Assembly: GCF_004339015.1 (NCBI RefSeq)
Contig: NZ_SMFQ01000002.1
Coordinates: 807,351-871,350, forward strand
Origin: Cocleimonas flava
GTDB taxonomy: Bacteria > Pseudomonadota > Gammaproteobacteria > Thiotrichales > Thiotrichaceae
Direction: 5' to 3'
Length of the DNA: 64,000 nt
The notes under the pieces are model-generated. The model was not told the DNA's origin. It saw only the letters and a program-made list of their open reading frames with translations, and did no database searches. The translations under genes and the position numbers were made by a program. Below, piece after piece: positions 24,969 to 33,079 of the stretch (position 1 is its first letter; each line of letters opens with the position of its first letter).

Positions 24969-25886
24969 ATGAAAAACTTAAGCTTAGGGCTAATCCTGGG
25001 TTTATTTGTATTTTTTACTCCGAGTTTTGCTGAAGTAAACACGGAGTCAATCATCCAAATTTTTCAGCGCTTAGAAACGTTAGAGCAGAAAACCAGAGAG
25101 CTTCACGGTGAAAATGAAGTACTCACCAATCAAATCGAACAATTAAAGAAAACCCAGAAACAGGGTTTTCTTAATGTTGACGAACGTATTGATGAGCTTT
25201 CTAACACCATTAAAGCCAGTAGTAGTCAGGGCGCAGACAGCTCAGAAACAAAACCTGAGCCGACGGTGAAAGTGGTTGATCCCAAACCTGCCGTTGCTAC
25301 TCCTGCAGCAACACCTGAGAAAAAAGAAACTCCTGTAGCAAAACCTGAAGTGGCGAAACCTTCTATACAAACACCTCCTGCGGCCAAAACACCAGCTGCT
25401 GAGAAACCTGCAGCGGCAAAAACAGAGGAAGCTAAACCCGAGCCAACTGCGAGCACCACAGCATCAGGATCTAGTCAGTCAAGCCCTAGAGCACCGACAG
25501 ATTACGAGAAAGAAACCTATCAAGCTGCGTTTAATAAGATGGGTTCTTCACCTACTGCTGCAACCAAAGCATTTCAAGAATACATAAAAATGCAGCCAAA
25601 TAGTCCACTTGCAGCTAATGCGCAGTACTGGATTGGTGAGATCATGTACTCGCACAATAACTACAAAGGTGCGGTGGATGAATTTATCAAGGTTTTACAA
25701 AAGTATAAGAACAGTAACAAAGCCCCTGATGCTGCAATCAAACTCGGCTATAGCTTTTATGCACTAAAAAACTGGCCTTATGCTCGAAGAACCTTTGAAG
25801 ATGTTTTGAAATACTTCCCTAAAAATGAGAATGCAGTGAAACTGGCAACTCAACGCCTAGAGAAGATGAAGGCGGCGGGCCATTAA
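24969..25886 (+). CDS. cpoB: Cell division coordinator CpoB (YbgF)
   Basis: A 305-residue periplasmic protein that coordinates Tol-Pal with cell-wall synthesis at division. The signal peptide ends near PSFAEVNTE. A trimerising coiled coil (about 25-75: LETLEQKTRELHGENEVLTNQ) is followed by a Pro/Ala/Lys-rich linker (about 95-170), then TPR repeats (about 180-300: NAQYWIGEIMYSHNNYKGAVDEF). It is the last gene of the tol-pal cluster. The linker is longer than in E. coli CpoB (about 263 residues). Confidence 0.94.
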   Translation: MKNLSLGLILGLFVFFTPSFAEVNTESIIQIFQRLETLEQKTRELHGENEVLTNQIEQLKKTQKQGFLNVDERIDELSNTIKASSSQGADSSETKPEPTVKVVDPKPAVATPAATPEKKETPVAKPEVAKPSIQTPPAAKTPAAEKPAAAKTEEAKPEPTASTTASGSSQSSPRAPTDYEKETYQAAFNKMGSSPTAATKAFQEYIKMQPNSPLAANAQYWIGEIMYSHNNYKGAVDEFIKVLQKYKNSNKAPDAAIKLGYSFYALKNWPYARRTFEDVLKYFPKNENAVKLATQRLEKMKAAGH

Positions 25887-25910
25887 TAGTTATCAGTTAA
25901 TATTGACCTG

Positions 25911-25941
25911 AAAAATGCCCCCAAAGTAGGGGGGTGGCTTA
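25911..25941 (-). repeat. C6 hairpin repeat, copy 8 of 19
   Basis: Minus-strand reading GCCACCCCCCTACTTTGGGGGCATTTTT. It starts 25 bp after the cpoB stop and ends 22 bp before the OsmC-family start. It is one of the few copies so close upstream of a start codon and may help shape that gene's leader. Confidence 0.85.
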
Positions 25942-25962
25942 TGATATTACGAGGCCTTCAAT

Positions 25963-26424
25963 ATGACTAACGCTTCACACTATAACGCCACTGTCGTCTG
26001 GCAACGTGGCTCTCAAACCTTTTCCGATAATAAATATAGCCGTGCCCATCAATGGGTATTCGATAGCGGCACGAGTATCGCCGCGTCCTCATCGCCACAT
26101 ATTGTTCCCCTGCCCTATTCTGTGGACGAGAATATCGACCCTGAAGAAGCTTTCGTCGCTTCGCTATCCAGTTGCCATATGTTGTTCTTTTTATCCTTCG
26201 CAGCGAAAAATAAATGGATCATTGATCGTTATGAAGATAGCGCAAGTGGTACTTTAGAGAAAAACGAAGAAGGTAAGTTAGCGATGACGAAAGTCGTGCT
26301 AAACCCTGAAATCAAGTATTCAGGGGAAACACCCTCGAAAGAGCAAGAGGCGGAAATCCACCACCTTGCTCACGAAGCATGCTTTATTGCTAATTCTGTA
26401 AAAACAGTCGTTGAAATCAAATAA
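25963..26424 (+). CDS. OsmC family peroxiredoxin-like protein
   Basis: A 153-residue OsmC/Ohr-fold protein likely to reduce organic peroxides. The first cysteine is in ASLSSCHMLFFLSFA and the second in HEACFIANSVKT, the usual pair. The GAGG at 25951-25954 serves as ribosome binding site. A 9-codon frame beginning ATG at 25941, right after the AGTAGGGGGGTGG of the C6 repeat, ends at 25970 and overlaps this start; it could couple translation. Confidence 0.9.
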   Translation: MTNASHYNATVVWQRGSQTFSDNKYSRAHQWVFDSGTSIAASSSPHIVPLPYSVDENIDPEEAFVASLSSCHMLFFLSFAAKNKWIIDRYEDSASGTLEKNEEGKLAMTKVVLNPEIKYSGETPSKEQEAEIHHLAHEACFIANSVKTVVEIK

Positions 26425-26444
26425 TCTCAAGCTGTTTCCATCAC

Positions 26445-26933
26445 TTAGTTTGGCTTGTAAATAACCAGACTTGTTTTAACAAACGGATTCTGCGGATAAC
26501 GACGCACTACTTTATCTTTTACCGCAACTGCTTCTGGTTTATGGCTATAAGGTCCAAGGCGGACTTTATAAATCGTCCGGCCTTTTGACTGACTTGCCAA
26601 AACAAATGCCGAATAACCGTCGCGCGCAAAATCATTCATAACCGTTTCTGCTTGTTCCAGCTGCTTCGTTGCCATTAGCTGTACACCATACCCTTTGAAG
26701 CTATCAGAACCTGAGAACTTATTGGAAATAGTGCTTTTTAATGAGGTAAATTTTTTCGCGTTGATCAAGCCTTTATCATTTGCAATATAAGCCCCATAAC
26801 CAATACCCCCAATGACGATCATTAGCATCAATTTACTTAAAATCGAACCGGTCTGTTTAGTTAAAGGCTTACGCCCACAATAGGCTTTTTTACCTTGTAG
26901 TGCCGAAATATTCGGCGAGGTTTTCTTATTCAT
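26445..26933 (-). CDS. SPOR domain membrane protein
   Basis: About 162 residues from the ATG at 26933, preceded by AGGGG seven bases upstream; an ATG nine codons earlier is in frame but lacks this. A TM segment lies at about 28-50. The SPOR domain (about 80-155: YGVQLMATKQLEQAETVMNDF, then YKVRLGPYSHKPEA) binds denuded peptidoglycan at the septum. It resembles small FtsN-like proteins but has no other FtsN feature I can point to. It is convergent with the OsmC-type gene. Confidence 0.85.
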   Translation of the reverse strand: MNKKTSPNISALQGKKAYCGRKPLTKQTGSILSKLMLMIVIGGIGYGAYIANDKGLINAKKFTSLKSTISNKFSGSDSFKGYGVQLMATKQLEQAETVMNDFARDGYSAFVLASQSKGRTIYKVRLGPYSHKPEAVAVKDKVVRRYPQNPFVKTSLVIYKPN

Positions 26934-27026
26934 TTTTATATCCCCTAATGGATTTACCATTAAGAGTTATATTACTAGAGAGAACATTTATGCAAGATTA
27001 ACGATAGTTAAGACACTCGTATCCGT

Positions 27027-27058
27027 AAAATATGCCCTAAAGTAGGGGGGTGGCTTTT
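27027..27058 (-). repeat. C6 hairpin repeat, copy 9 of 19
   Basis: Minus-strand reading GCCACCCCCCTACTTTAGGGCATATTTT. It lies 5 bp beyond the stop of the minus-strand small lipoprotein gene, with the T-tract downstream in that gene's direction. Confidence 0.85.
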
Positions 27059-27062
27059 GCTC

Positions 27063-27401
27063 TTATTTAGGGCTTTCAAAGAAAACATAAGAAGTAGAGT
27101 AGTCACTAAATTCAAAATAGATTTTTTTCTTTTCATCTGCATCAACAATATCATTCAGGTTTTTATCTAGATACCCGTATCCATATCGATAAGGTCGATG
27201 CTCCTCATTACCAGTTCCACCTGCTGTACTTAGCTTATCTATTTTAATAAAGCGTCTGACTAACTTCTCTCCTGCGTATACTTCAAGGATTCCATTGGTT
27301 CCTGTCCAGTTATTTAAGGCTCTACCGAGCTGGTTTTGGGTTTCCTGAGTACAGCCTGCCAGTGCGACTAAAATTGCGATAATAAAAAGTTTTTGTTTCA
27401 T
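27063..27401 (-). CDS. Small lipoprotein of unknown function
   Basis: A 112-residue protein from the ATG at 27401, preceded by GGAG. The frame stays open for another 363 bases upstream, but that is antisense to the next gene and the signal peptide clearly starts here: MKQKLFIIAILVALAGC, with the lipidated cysteine at 17. The mature part is unrecognised; it has YRYGYGYLDKNLNDIVDADEKK and ends in YFEFSDYSTSYVFFESPK. It is divergent from the DsbA-like gene. Confidence 0.8.
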   Translation of the reverse strand: MKQKLFIIAILVALAGCTQETQNQLGRALNNWTGTNGILEVYAGEKLVRRFIKIDKLSTAGGTGNEEHRPYRYGYGYLDKNLNDIVDADEKKKIYFEFSDYSTSYVFFESPK

Positions 27402-27425
27402 AAAATGTCTCCTATACTTGTCTTC

Positions 27426-28040
27426 ATGATACTTTACTATGTGCATGACCCAATGTGTAGCTGGTGCTGGGGCTTTAGCCCTACCTGGTCTAAAATTCGA
27501 ACGCAACTTCCTGACAATATTGAAGTGAAATACTTGTTGGGTGGACTCGCTCCTGACTCTGACGAGCCGATGCCAGAGCAAATGCAGGAAGCGATTGCGG
27601 GCTACTGGAAACGAATCCAGCAACATATTCCCGGAACTGAATTCAACTTTGATTTTTGGCAAGAATGCGAACCGAGAAGATCGACCTACCCTTCTTGCAG
27701 AGCGGTAATTGCAGCACGAAAGCAAAAACCAGAAATCGAGCGCGAGATGATCGATGCTATTCAAAAAGCCTATTATCTGAACGCAAAAAACCCCTCTAAT
27801 GATGAAACATTAATCGATATTGCAGAATCATTAGGCTTAGACAAAGAAGCTTTCTCAGCCGACCTTAATTCAGCTAAAACCCAGCAACAACTTGAAGAAG
27901 AAATGACCTTTGCCAGACAAATTGGCGCGCAGGGATTTCCGAGCATGATGCTGGAGATAGAGGGTAGATATGAATATCTACCACTGGATTATAATGACTC
28001 GAGTAAGACACTCGAACTGCTAAACCAAATTAATACCTAG
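27426..28040 (+). CDS. DsbA-family (FrnE-like) thioredoxin-fold protein
   Basis: About 204 residues from ATG 27426, where family members usually begin (MILYYVHDPMCSWCWGF). The CSWC pair is the redox site. The helical insert and the late cis-Pro region QGFPSMMLEIEGRYEYLPLDY fit the DsbA fold. There is no signal peptide, so it acts in the cytoplasm. An ATG at 27405 is possible but would leave only 3 bp to the divergent lipoprotein gene. The gap between the two starts is 24 bp, so at least one promoter lies inside a gene. Confidence 0.85.
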   Translation: MILYYVHDPMCSWCWGFSPTWSKIRTQLPDNIEVKYLLGGLAPDSDEPMPEQMQEAIAGYWKRIQQHIPGTEFNFDFWQECEPRRSTYPSCRAVIAARKQKPEIEREMIDAIQKAYYLNAKNPSNDETLIDIAESLGLDKEAFSADLNSAKTQQQLEEEMTFARQIGAQGFPSMMLEIEGRYEYLPLDYNDSSKTLELLNQINT

Positions 28041-28053
28041 AAGAAAAACCTTT

Positions 28054-28146
28054 AGGTCACCCCACTACTTACGAATGCTATTTACGTTTTTGTTCTTTAA
28101 AACGTAAATAGCATTTATGCTCCGCTAGTGGGGGCGTTACATTTTC
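28054..28146 (+). repeat. C6 hairpin repeat, copy 10 of 19, long form
   Basis: Core GTCACCCCACTACTT, then an insert of about 57 bp, then TGGGGGCGTTAC. The insert is a perfect inverted repeat with 17-bp arms and an 8-base loop at 28074-28115. A diverged relative occurs in copy 18. It lies between the convergent DsbA-like and cysQ genes. Confidence 0.85.
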
Positions 28147-28148
28147 TA

Positions 28149-28985
28149 TTACGAATCAATCAAAGACTTGGGAAGGTACTTATTCCAGGCGACTGAGTTA
28201 TTACCTATGGCAAAGAAATATGGGTTTAATAATGAATCTTTAGTGTTATAGAGTAACGGCGACATATCGATATTTACGATTTTTCCACCCGCTTCATTCA
28301 ATATACAGTGAGCTGCAGCCGTGTCCCATTCTGATGTTAGCCATAATCGTGGATACAAATCAGCATTGCCTTCAGCCACCATACACATTTTTAGTGAACT
28401 ACCCATGCTCTGCAGATCATACTGGCCATTATCTGCTTCATAATTTTCCAGAAACTTAACCATATCTTCGCCCGTATGCGAACGACTGCCGACGAAAATA
28501 GCAGTATCCGGCACATCACGAGAATGAATCGCTTCTGGTTCAGTCGAGCTTTCATCGCTAGTCTTAAAACTCCCAAGACCTTTACCGGCAAAATAACTTA
28601 AACCCAAAGCAGGCGCATAAACAACACCCAGAATAGGTTTATGTTGATCAATTAAAGCAATGTTTACGGTAAAGCTATCCCTTCGATTGATAAACTCTTT
28701 AGTTCCATCCAAGGGGTCGACCAGCCAGTAGGTGTCTCTTGAAGCTCTCTCTTCAAAAGGCAGATGAGCTGACTCTTCTGAGAGGATTGGAAATTGCAGG
28801 TCTAATTTTTTTAATTCTTCGTCGATGAATTTATTTGCGGCAAGGTCTGCCGATGTTACAGGGGAATCATCAGATTTAGTTTCTGTGTCGAAACCACTCT
28901 TATAAATCTCCATTATTTTTTCACCCGCACCTACTGCGATACGACGAATTTCTGGCAATAATATTGATAGCTGTTCTTGATTCAT
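28149..28985 (-). CDS. cysQ: 3'(2'),5'-bisphosphate nucleotidase CysQ
   Basis: A 278-residue inositol-phosphatase-superfamily enzyme that removes phosphate from PAP, a product of sulfate assimilation. The metal site WLVDPLDGTKEFINRRDSFTV and the second motif EWDTAAAHCILNEAGG are intact; SEE at about 73 gives the third ligand. It is 18 bp downstream of nudE and probably cotranscribed. It lacks a leader sequence. Confidence 0.95.
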   Translation of the reverse strand: MNQEQLSILLPEIRRIAVGAGEKIMEIYKSGFDTETKSDDSPVTSADLAANKFIDEELKKLDLQFPILSEESAHLPFEERASRDTYWLVDPLDGTKEFINRRDSFTVNIALIDQHKPILGVVYAPALGLSYFAGKGLGSFKTSDESSTEPEAIHSRDVPDTAIFVGSRSHTGEDMVKFLENYEADNGQYDLQSMGSSLKMCMVAEGNADLYPRLWLTSEWDTAAAHCILNEAGGKIVNIDMSPLLYNTKDSLLNPYFFAIGNNSVAWNKYLPKSLIDS

Positions 28986-29003
28986 TTCTTCGGCTCTTAT
29001 CGT

Positions 29004-29582
29004 TTATGGATTTTTAGCTAAGTGTTGTTTTAATAAATACACAGCCGCCACACTTCTACCTTCTGCAAAATCATCTCTTTCTATGAGCTGATCTATTTCA
29101 CTTAACTTCCACGGAACCACTTCAATTTCTTCAGGTTCGTCACCTTCTTCACGACGTTCAGATAAATCTTCAGCCAAAATAATATTAGTTACATGTCCCA
29201 AATAGCCAGGAGCTAAACTCAATGCTTTTAACAAGGTTAGTTTGCCTGATTGATAACCAACTTCTTCCATAATTTCGCGATTAGCTGCATGCAGGGTTTC
29301 TTCGCCAACTTCCACTTTGCCCTTAGGAAAAGCTAATTCATAGCGTTCTGTACCCGCTGCGTATTCACGAATCAATAGCACTGTGTCTTCTTGACCCTCT
29401 TTTCGCAGGATAGGGACAATAAGCACTGCGCCAACGCCACGGCTGACTAATCGTTCATATTCTCGTTTTTCGCCGTTTGAAAACTCGAGATCCAAAGCTT
29501 CTATTTCAAATAAACGGCTACTGGCAACTTTTCTGGTTTGATGTATGGTGGGTAACTTATTTTTCAATTTTTGATCGCTCAT
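29004..29582 (-). CDS. nudE: ADP compounds hydrolase NudE
   Basis: About 192 residues from ATG 29582. The Nudix box GKVEVGEETLHAANREIMEEVG is complete. The N-terminal part (FEIEALDLEFSNGEKREYERL) and the downstream ALSLAPGYLGHVTNIILAEDL are typical of NudE, which splits ADP-ribose, NADH and Ap3A. It is divergent from yrfG with 21 bp between the starts, the same pairing as in E. coli. Confidence 0.9.
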   Translation of the reverse strand: MSDQKLKNKLPTIHQTRKVASSRLFEIEALDLEFSNGEKREYERLVSRGVGAVLIVPILRKEGQEDTVLLIREYAAGTERYELAFPKGKVEVGEETLHAANREIMEEVGYQSGKLTLLKALSLAPGYLGHVTNIILAEDLSERREEGDEPEEIEVVPWKLSEIDQLIERDDFAEGRSVAAVYLLKQHLAKNP

Positions 29583-29603
29583 GGCTGAGGAGTTTACAGG
29601 CAG

Positions 29604-30275
29604 ATGAAAGCAATTCCTATTGATTGGCAAAACATATCTACCGTTTTTCTCGATATGGACGGCACCCTTTTGGATTTACATTATGACAACCACTTCTGGC
29701 TAGAACATATCCCTAAACGTTATGCAGAAAAGCACGGTTTAAGTATTAGCAAAGCGAGTGAGCTTTTAGAGAAAAAGACATCTGCAATTGCTGGCACTCT
29801 AGACTGGTATTGTCTTGATTATTGGCAAGATAATCTGGATATGGATATTGTGAGTCTAAAACATGAAGTGGCAGAGAAAATTGCTATTCGTGAAAATGTA
29901 GTGGAATTTCTTGAACATCTTCAAGCGTTGAATAAAAAAATTGTGTTGCTTACAAATGCGCACAAAAAAACCATTGAGGTAAAGTTTTCATACGTTTCTA
30001 TAGAACAATATTTTGATCGTATTATCACTTCGCACGATATTGGAATCGCCAAGGAAGAAGATGGTTTTTGGGATGAACTCGAGAAGACTGAAGCTTTTTC
30101 GCGAGAACAAAGTTTATTTATTGATGATAATTTAGATGTTTTAAAAGCAGCGCAAAAATCTGGAGTAAAACATTTACTATCAATTTCTAGACCAGATTCT
30201 AATCAAGCCGCTAAAGACACTGAACATTTTATAGCTGTGGATTGCTATTCCCAATTATTAACGAGTAATAATTAA
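29604..30275 (+). CDS. yrfG: HAD hydrolase, GMP/IMP nucleotidase YrfG
   Basis: A 223-residue HAD-IA phosphatase. Motif I is VFLDMDGTLLDL, motif II VLLTNAH, and motif III/IV the lysine region with SLFIDDNLDVLKAA. Its start WQNISTVFLDMDGTLLDLHYDN matches YrfG, which hydrolyses GMP and IMP. GGAG lies 13 bases before the ATG. Pairing with nudE supports the name. Confidence 0.88.
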   Translation: MKAIPIDWQNISTVFLDMDGTLLDLHYDNHFWLEHIPKRYAEKHGLSISKASELLEKKTSAIAGTLDWYCLDYWQDNLDMDIVSLKHEVAEKIAIRENVVEFLEHLQALNKKIVLLTNAHKKTIEVKFSYVSIEQYFDRIITSHDIGIAKEEDGFWDELEKTEAFSREQSLFIDDNLDVLKAAQKSGVKHLLSISRPDSNQAAKDTEHFIAVDCYSQLLTSNN

Positions 30276-30277
30276 TT

Positions 30278-30309
30278 AAAAAAGTGCCCTAAAGGTGGGG
30301 GGTGGCTTT
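30278..30309 (-). repeat. C6 hairpin repeat, copy 11 of 19
   Basis: Minus-strand reading GCCACCCCCCACCTTTAGGGCACTTTTTT, the ACC subtype. It begins 3 bp after the yrfG stop, between the convergent yrfG and ruvB genes. Confidence 0.85.
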
Positions 30310-30339
30310 CTTGATTTAACTTTTAGTTACAAAAGGTCG

Positions 30340-31398
30340 TTATAGTAGATCGCCACTCTCTTGAGAGCTTTTAGGAGCATTTAAACCAAAATGCTGCCAA
30401 GCATGGCGTGTTGCAACACGGCCTCTTGGAGTACGCATTAAAAATCCTTGCTGAATTAAGAATGGCTCAATCACATCTTCTATAGTGCCGCGCTCTTCAC
30501 CAATTGCGGCCGCAATACTTTCAACGCCTACTGGGCCACCATCAAATTTTTCCATAATAGCAAGCAAGACGCGTCGATCCATATGATCGAAACCTAAATT
30601 ATCGACATTGAGCATATTCAGTGCCAGATCTGATATTTCCTTGGTGATTTTCCCATCTGACTTTACCTGAGCGTAATCACGAACACGTCGGAGAAGTCTA
30701 TTCGCTATACGAGGTGTGCCTCGTGATCGGCAGGCAATCTCTGCGGCACCATCGTCGTTAATTTCTACATTAATGATTCCTGCAGCTCTTTTAACAATAT
30801 GCGTTAGGTCTTTAACATTGTAGAACTCAAGTCGCTGCACAATACCAAAGCGGTCTCTTAACGGAGAGGTCAATAACCCTGCTCGTGTCGTAGCACCGAC
30901 CAATGTAAATGGAGGGAGGTCTAATTTTATGGACCTTGCTGCAGGTCCTTCTCCAATCATGATGTCCAGCTGAAAGTCTTCCATAGCTGGATATAAAATC
31001 TCTTCAATCACTGGACTTAAACGATGAATTTCGTCAACAAACAACACATCATTCTCTTCAAGATTGGTTAATAGCGCAGCCAAATCACCCGCTTTTTCTA
31101 AAACGGGTCCAGAGGTTTGTCGCAAGTTTGCGTTCAATTCATTCGCAATAATGTGTGAGAGCGTCGTTTTACCTAAACCCGGAGGCCCAAAAATAAGCAC
31201 ATGATCCAGCGCTTCGCCACGTGCTTTTGCTGCTGGAATAAATATTTCCATCTGCTCACGAACGGTTGGCTGCCCTACATAATCTTTCAGGTATTTTGGG
31301 CGTATCTTTTCTTCAATATCATTGGTCGCATCATCTAGACCGGCAACAGGTGAGATTATACGATCACTACCGAAGTCGTTGAATGGATCGTCACTCAC
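30340..31398 (-). CDS. ruvB: Holliday junction branch migration helicase RuvB
   Basis: A 352-residue AAA+ motor. Walker [12 protein letters not shown], Walker [12 protein letters not shown], sensor 1 [10 protein letters not shown], arginine finger region [10 protein letters not shown]. The C-terminal winged helix ends [12 protein letters not shown]. It overlaps ruvA by 4 bp and is the last gene of the ruvCAB operon. Confidence 0.98.
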   Translation of the reverse strand: MSDDPFNDFGSDRIISPVAGLDDATNDIEEKIRPKYLKDYVGQPTVREQMEIFIPAAKARGEALDHVLIFGPPGLGKTTLSHIIANELNANLRQTSGPVLEKAGDLAALLTNLEENDVLFVDEIHRLSPVIEEILYPAMEDFQLDIMIGEGPAARSIKLDLPPFTLVGATTRAGLLTSPLRDRFGIVQRLEFYNVKDLTHIVKRAAGIINVEINDDGAAEIACRSRGTPRIANRLLRRVRDYAQVKSDGKITKEISDLALNMLNVDNLGFDHMDRRVLLAIMEKFDGGPVGVESIAAAIGEERGTIEDVIEPFLIQQGFLMRTPRGRVATRHAWQHFGLNAPKSSQESGDLL

Positions 31399-31988
31399 GA
31401 TAGGCTTGCCTTAAGTGCTTTTCGTACGATTTCTTCTACAGACAATCCTTCACTTGAATATTTTGAGACCATTTGGCTCGCTTGAGTTGGTTTGTAGCCT
31501 AAAGCTAGAAGTGCTGCGGTAGCTTCATCTTCCATGTTTCTTGCAGAAACAGGAATTGAAACGTCGGCTTCTAATTGCGCGGATGGCTCTGGTAAACGAT
31601 CTCGCATTTCTATAATCAATCTTTCTGCGGTCTTTTTACCAACCCCGGGTAATTTGGTTAAACCTGCAACATCATTAGCATGAACACGCTGAGAGAATTC
31701 GTTTGCAGTCATCCCTGAAACAATAGCAAGCGCCATCTTAGGGCCGACACCATTAACTTTTAATAAGGTTCGGAAAAGTGCGCGTTCTTCTACCGAACTA
31801 AAAGCATAGAGCGTGTGCGCATCTTCTCTAACAATCAGGTGGGTATACAAGGTAACTTCATTATCTATCTCTGGAAGATCGATAAACGTTGTCAGTGAAG
31901 CAAGTAGTTCATAACCAACACCACCCACATCTAATAATAATTCTGGTGCTTGCTTTTGCAAGATATTACCGCGTAATAAACCAATCAT
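31395..31988 (-). CDS. ruvA: Holliday junction DNA-binding protein RuvA
   Basis: A 197-residue protein that forms the junction-binding tetramer. [28 protein letters not shown] is the OB-fold start. The two helix-hairpin-helix motifs are seen as [18 protein letters not shown] and [20 protein letters not shown] flexible linker joins the C-terminal RuvB-binding domain (about 150-197). It overlaps both neighbours by 4 bp. Confidence 0.98.
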   Translation of the reverse strand: MIGLLRGNILQKQAPELLLDVGGVGYELLASLTTFIDLPEIDNEVTLYTHLIVREDAHTLYAFSSVEERALFRTLLKVNGVGPKMALAIVSGMTANEFSQRVHANDVAGLTKLPGVGKKTAERLIIEMRDRLPEPSAQLEADVSIPVSARNMEDEATAALLALGYKPTQASQMVSKYSSEGLSVEEIVRKALKASLS

Positions 31989-32491
31989 TTCGACGTTGTT
32001 TCCATAGCTTGTTGTAATCGTATTTTAGTTGAGCCGACATGCGCGTGACTCAGAGCTATTGCTAAACCATCTGCTGTATCTGATTGCAGTTTACCTGAAA
32101 GATTTAGCAGTAATTTAACCATGTGTTGTACTTGTGATTTATCTGCGTTTCCTTTCCCCACAACTGCTTGTTTTATTTCGCGGGCACTGTATTCGTAGAC
32201 GGGAATATCCTGCATCACAGTTGCGCAGATTGCTGCTCCTCGAGCCTGCCCCAGTTTTAATGCAGAGGAGGGGTTGTTCGATAAGAACACATCTTCAATT
32301 GCCATTTGTGTTGGCTTGAATTCTCTAATGATTAATTCAATTTCTTTATATATTTTACCCAAACGCAAAGGAAATGCATCATTGCCTAAACGAATACAGG
32401 TACTGTAAACATGCTGACTGTAACGCCCATCACTATCAATAATCCCGATACCTGTAATTCTTGAGCCTGGATCTATTCCGAGAATTCTCAT
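31985..32491 (-). CDS. ruvC: Holliday junction resolvase RuvC
   Basis: A 168-residue endonuclease that cuts the junction. The four catalytic acidic residues are D7 (GIDPGS), E66 (AIEDVF), D138 and D141 (DTADGLAIALSH). It opens the ruvCAB operon. The gene upstream on this strand is rubredoxin, 176 bp away, so the promoter lies in that gap. Confidence 0.98.
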   Translation of the reverse strand: MRILGIDPGSRITGIGIIDSDGRYSQHVYSTCIRLGNDAFPLRLGKIYKEIELIIREFKPTQMAIEDVFLSNNPSSALKLGQARGAAICATVMQDIPVYEYSAREIKQAVVGKGNADKSQVQHMVKLLLNLSGKLQSDTADGLAIALSHAHVGSTKIRLQQAMETTSK

Positions 32492-32667
32492 AATAAAACC
32501 AGTTTAATATTTAGAGGAAGTGATGCAGAAACATGTTAAAGAGATCTTTGTAGTGCAGCTTCTCTCTTTCTTTTTTTTATTAATCATTCTTTCCCCTAAT
32601 TATCATTTTGATTCAAATAATAACATAGAAGGGGAAAAGTGAGATAATTGAGCGCTATCCTTGAAGA

Positions 32668-32832
32668 TTAAATTTCAATCATTTCAAATTCTGACTTACC
32701 GACACCGCAATCAGGGCATTCCCAGTTTTCCGGAACATCTTCCCACTTCGTTCCTGGCGCTATCCCATCCTCTGGCCACCCTTGTTCTTCCTCATAAACT
32801 AGCCCGCAAACAATACACATATATGACTTCAT
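32668..32832 (-). CDS. Rubredoxin
   Basis: A 54-residue iron protein from ATG 32832 ([20 protein letters not shown]); the frame runs 19 codons further upstream, but rubredoxins start at this point. The two CxxC pairs, CIVCG and CPDCG, bind one iron, and [13 protein letters not shown] is the family signature. It probably carries electrons to an unknown partner. No partner oxidoreductase is adjacent. Confidence 0.93.
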   Translation of the reverse strand: MKSYMCIVCGLVYEEEQGWPEDGIAPGTKWEDVPENWECPDCGVGKSEFEMIEI

Positions 32833-33079
32833 GGTTTTAATCTCATCAATTTCTTTTGAATAATTCTTAAGCATGGAGGTGGAAACCACAATTTCAAATA
32901 TTCTCTATTTTAACTAGGGTTATCAATGAATTTTCCATAACGACAATTCAATAATTAAAATGAAAACTACCGATTATCTTGAGAATCTTCCAAATCTTCT
33001 TGAGTAACTTTAGAATGCTTAATGTGTCTACCTAAATAAATCTAATAATAAATAATAGAGACAGAGTCCTTAAATAATA

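Noticed and set aside
27402-27764. N-terminal extension of the small lipoprotein
   Set aside because: It is antisense to the DsbA-like gene; a ribosome binding site and lipoprotein signal peptide fix the start at 27401.
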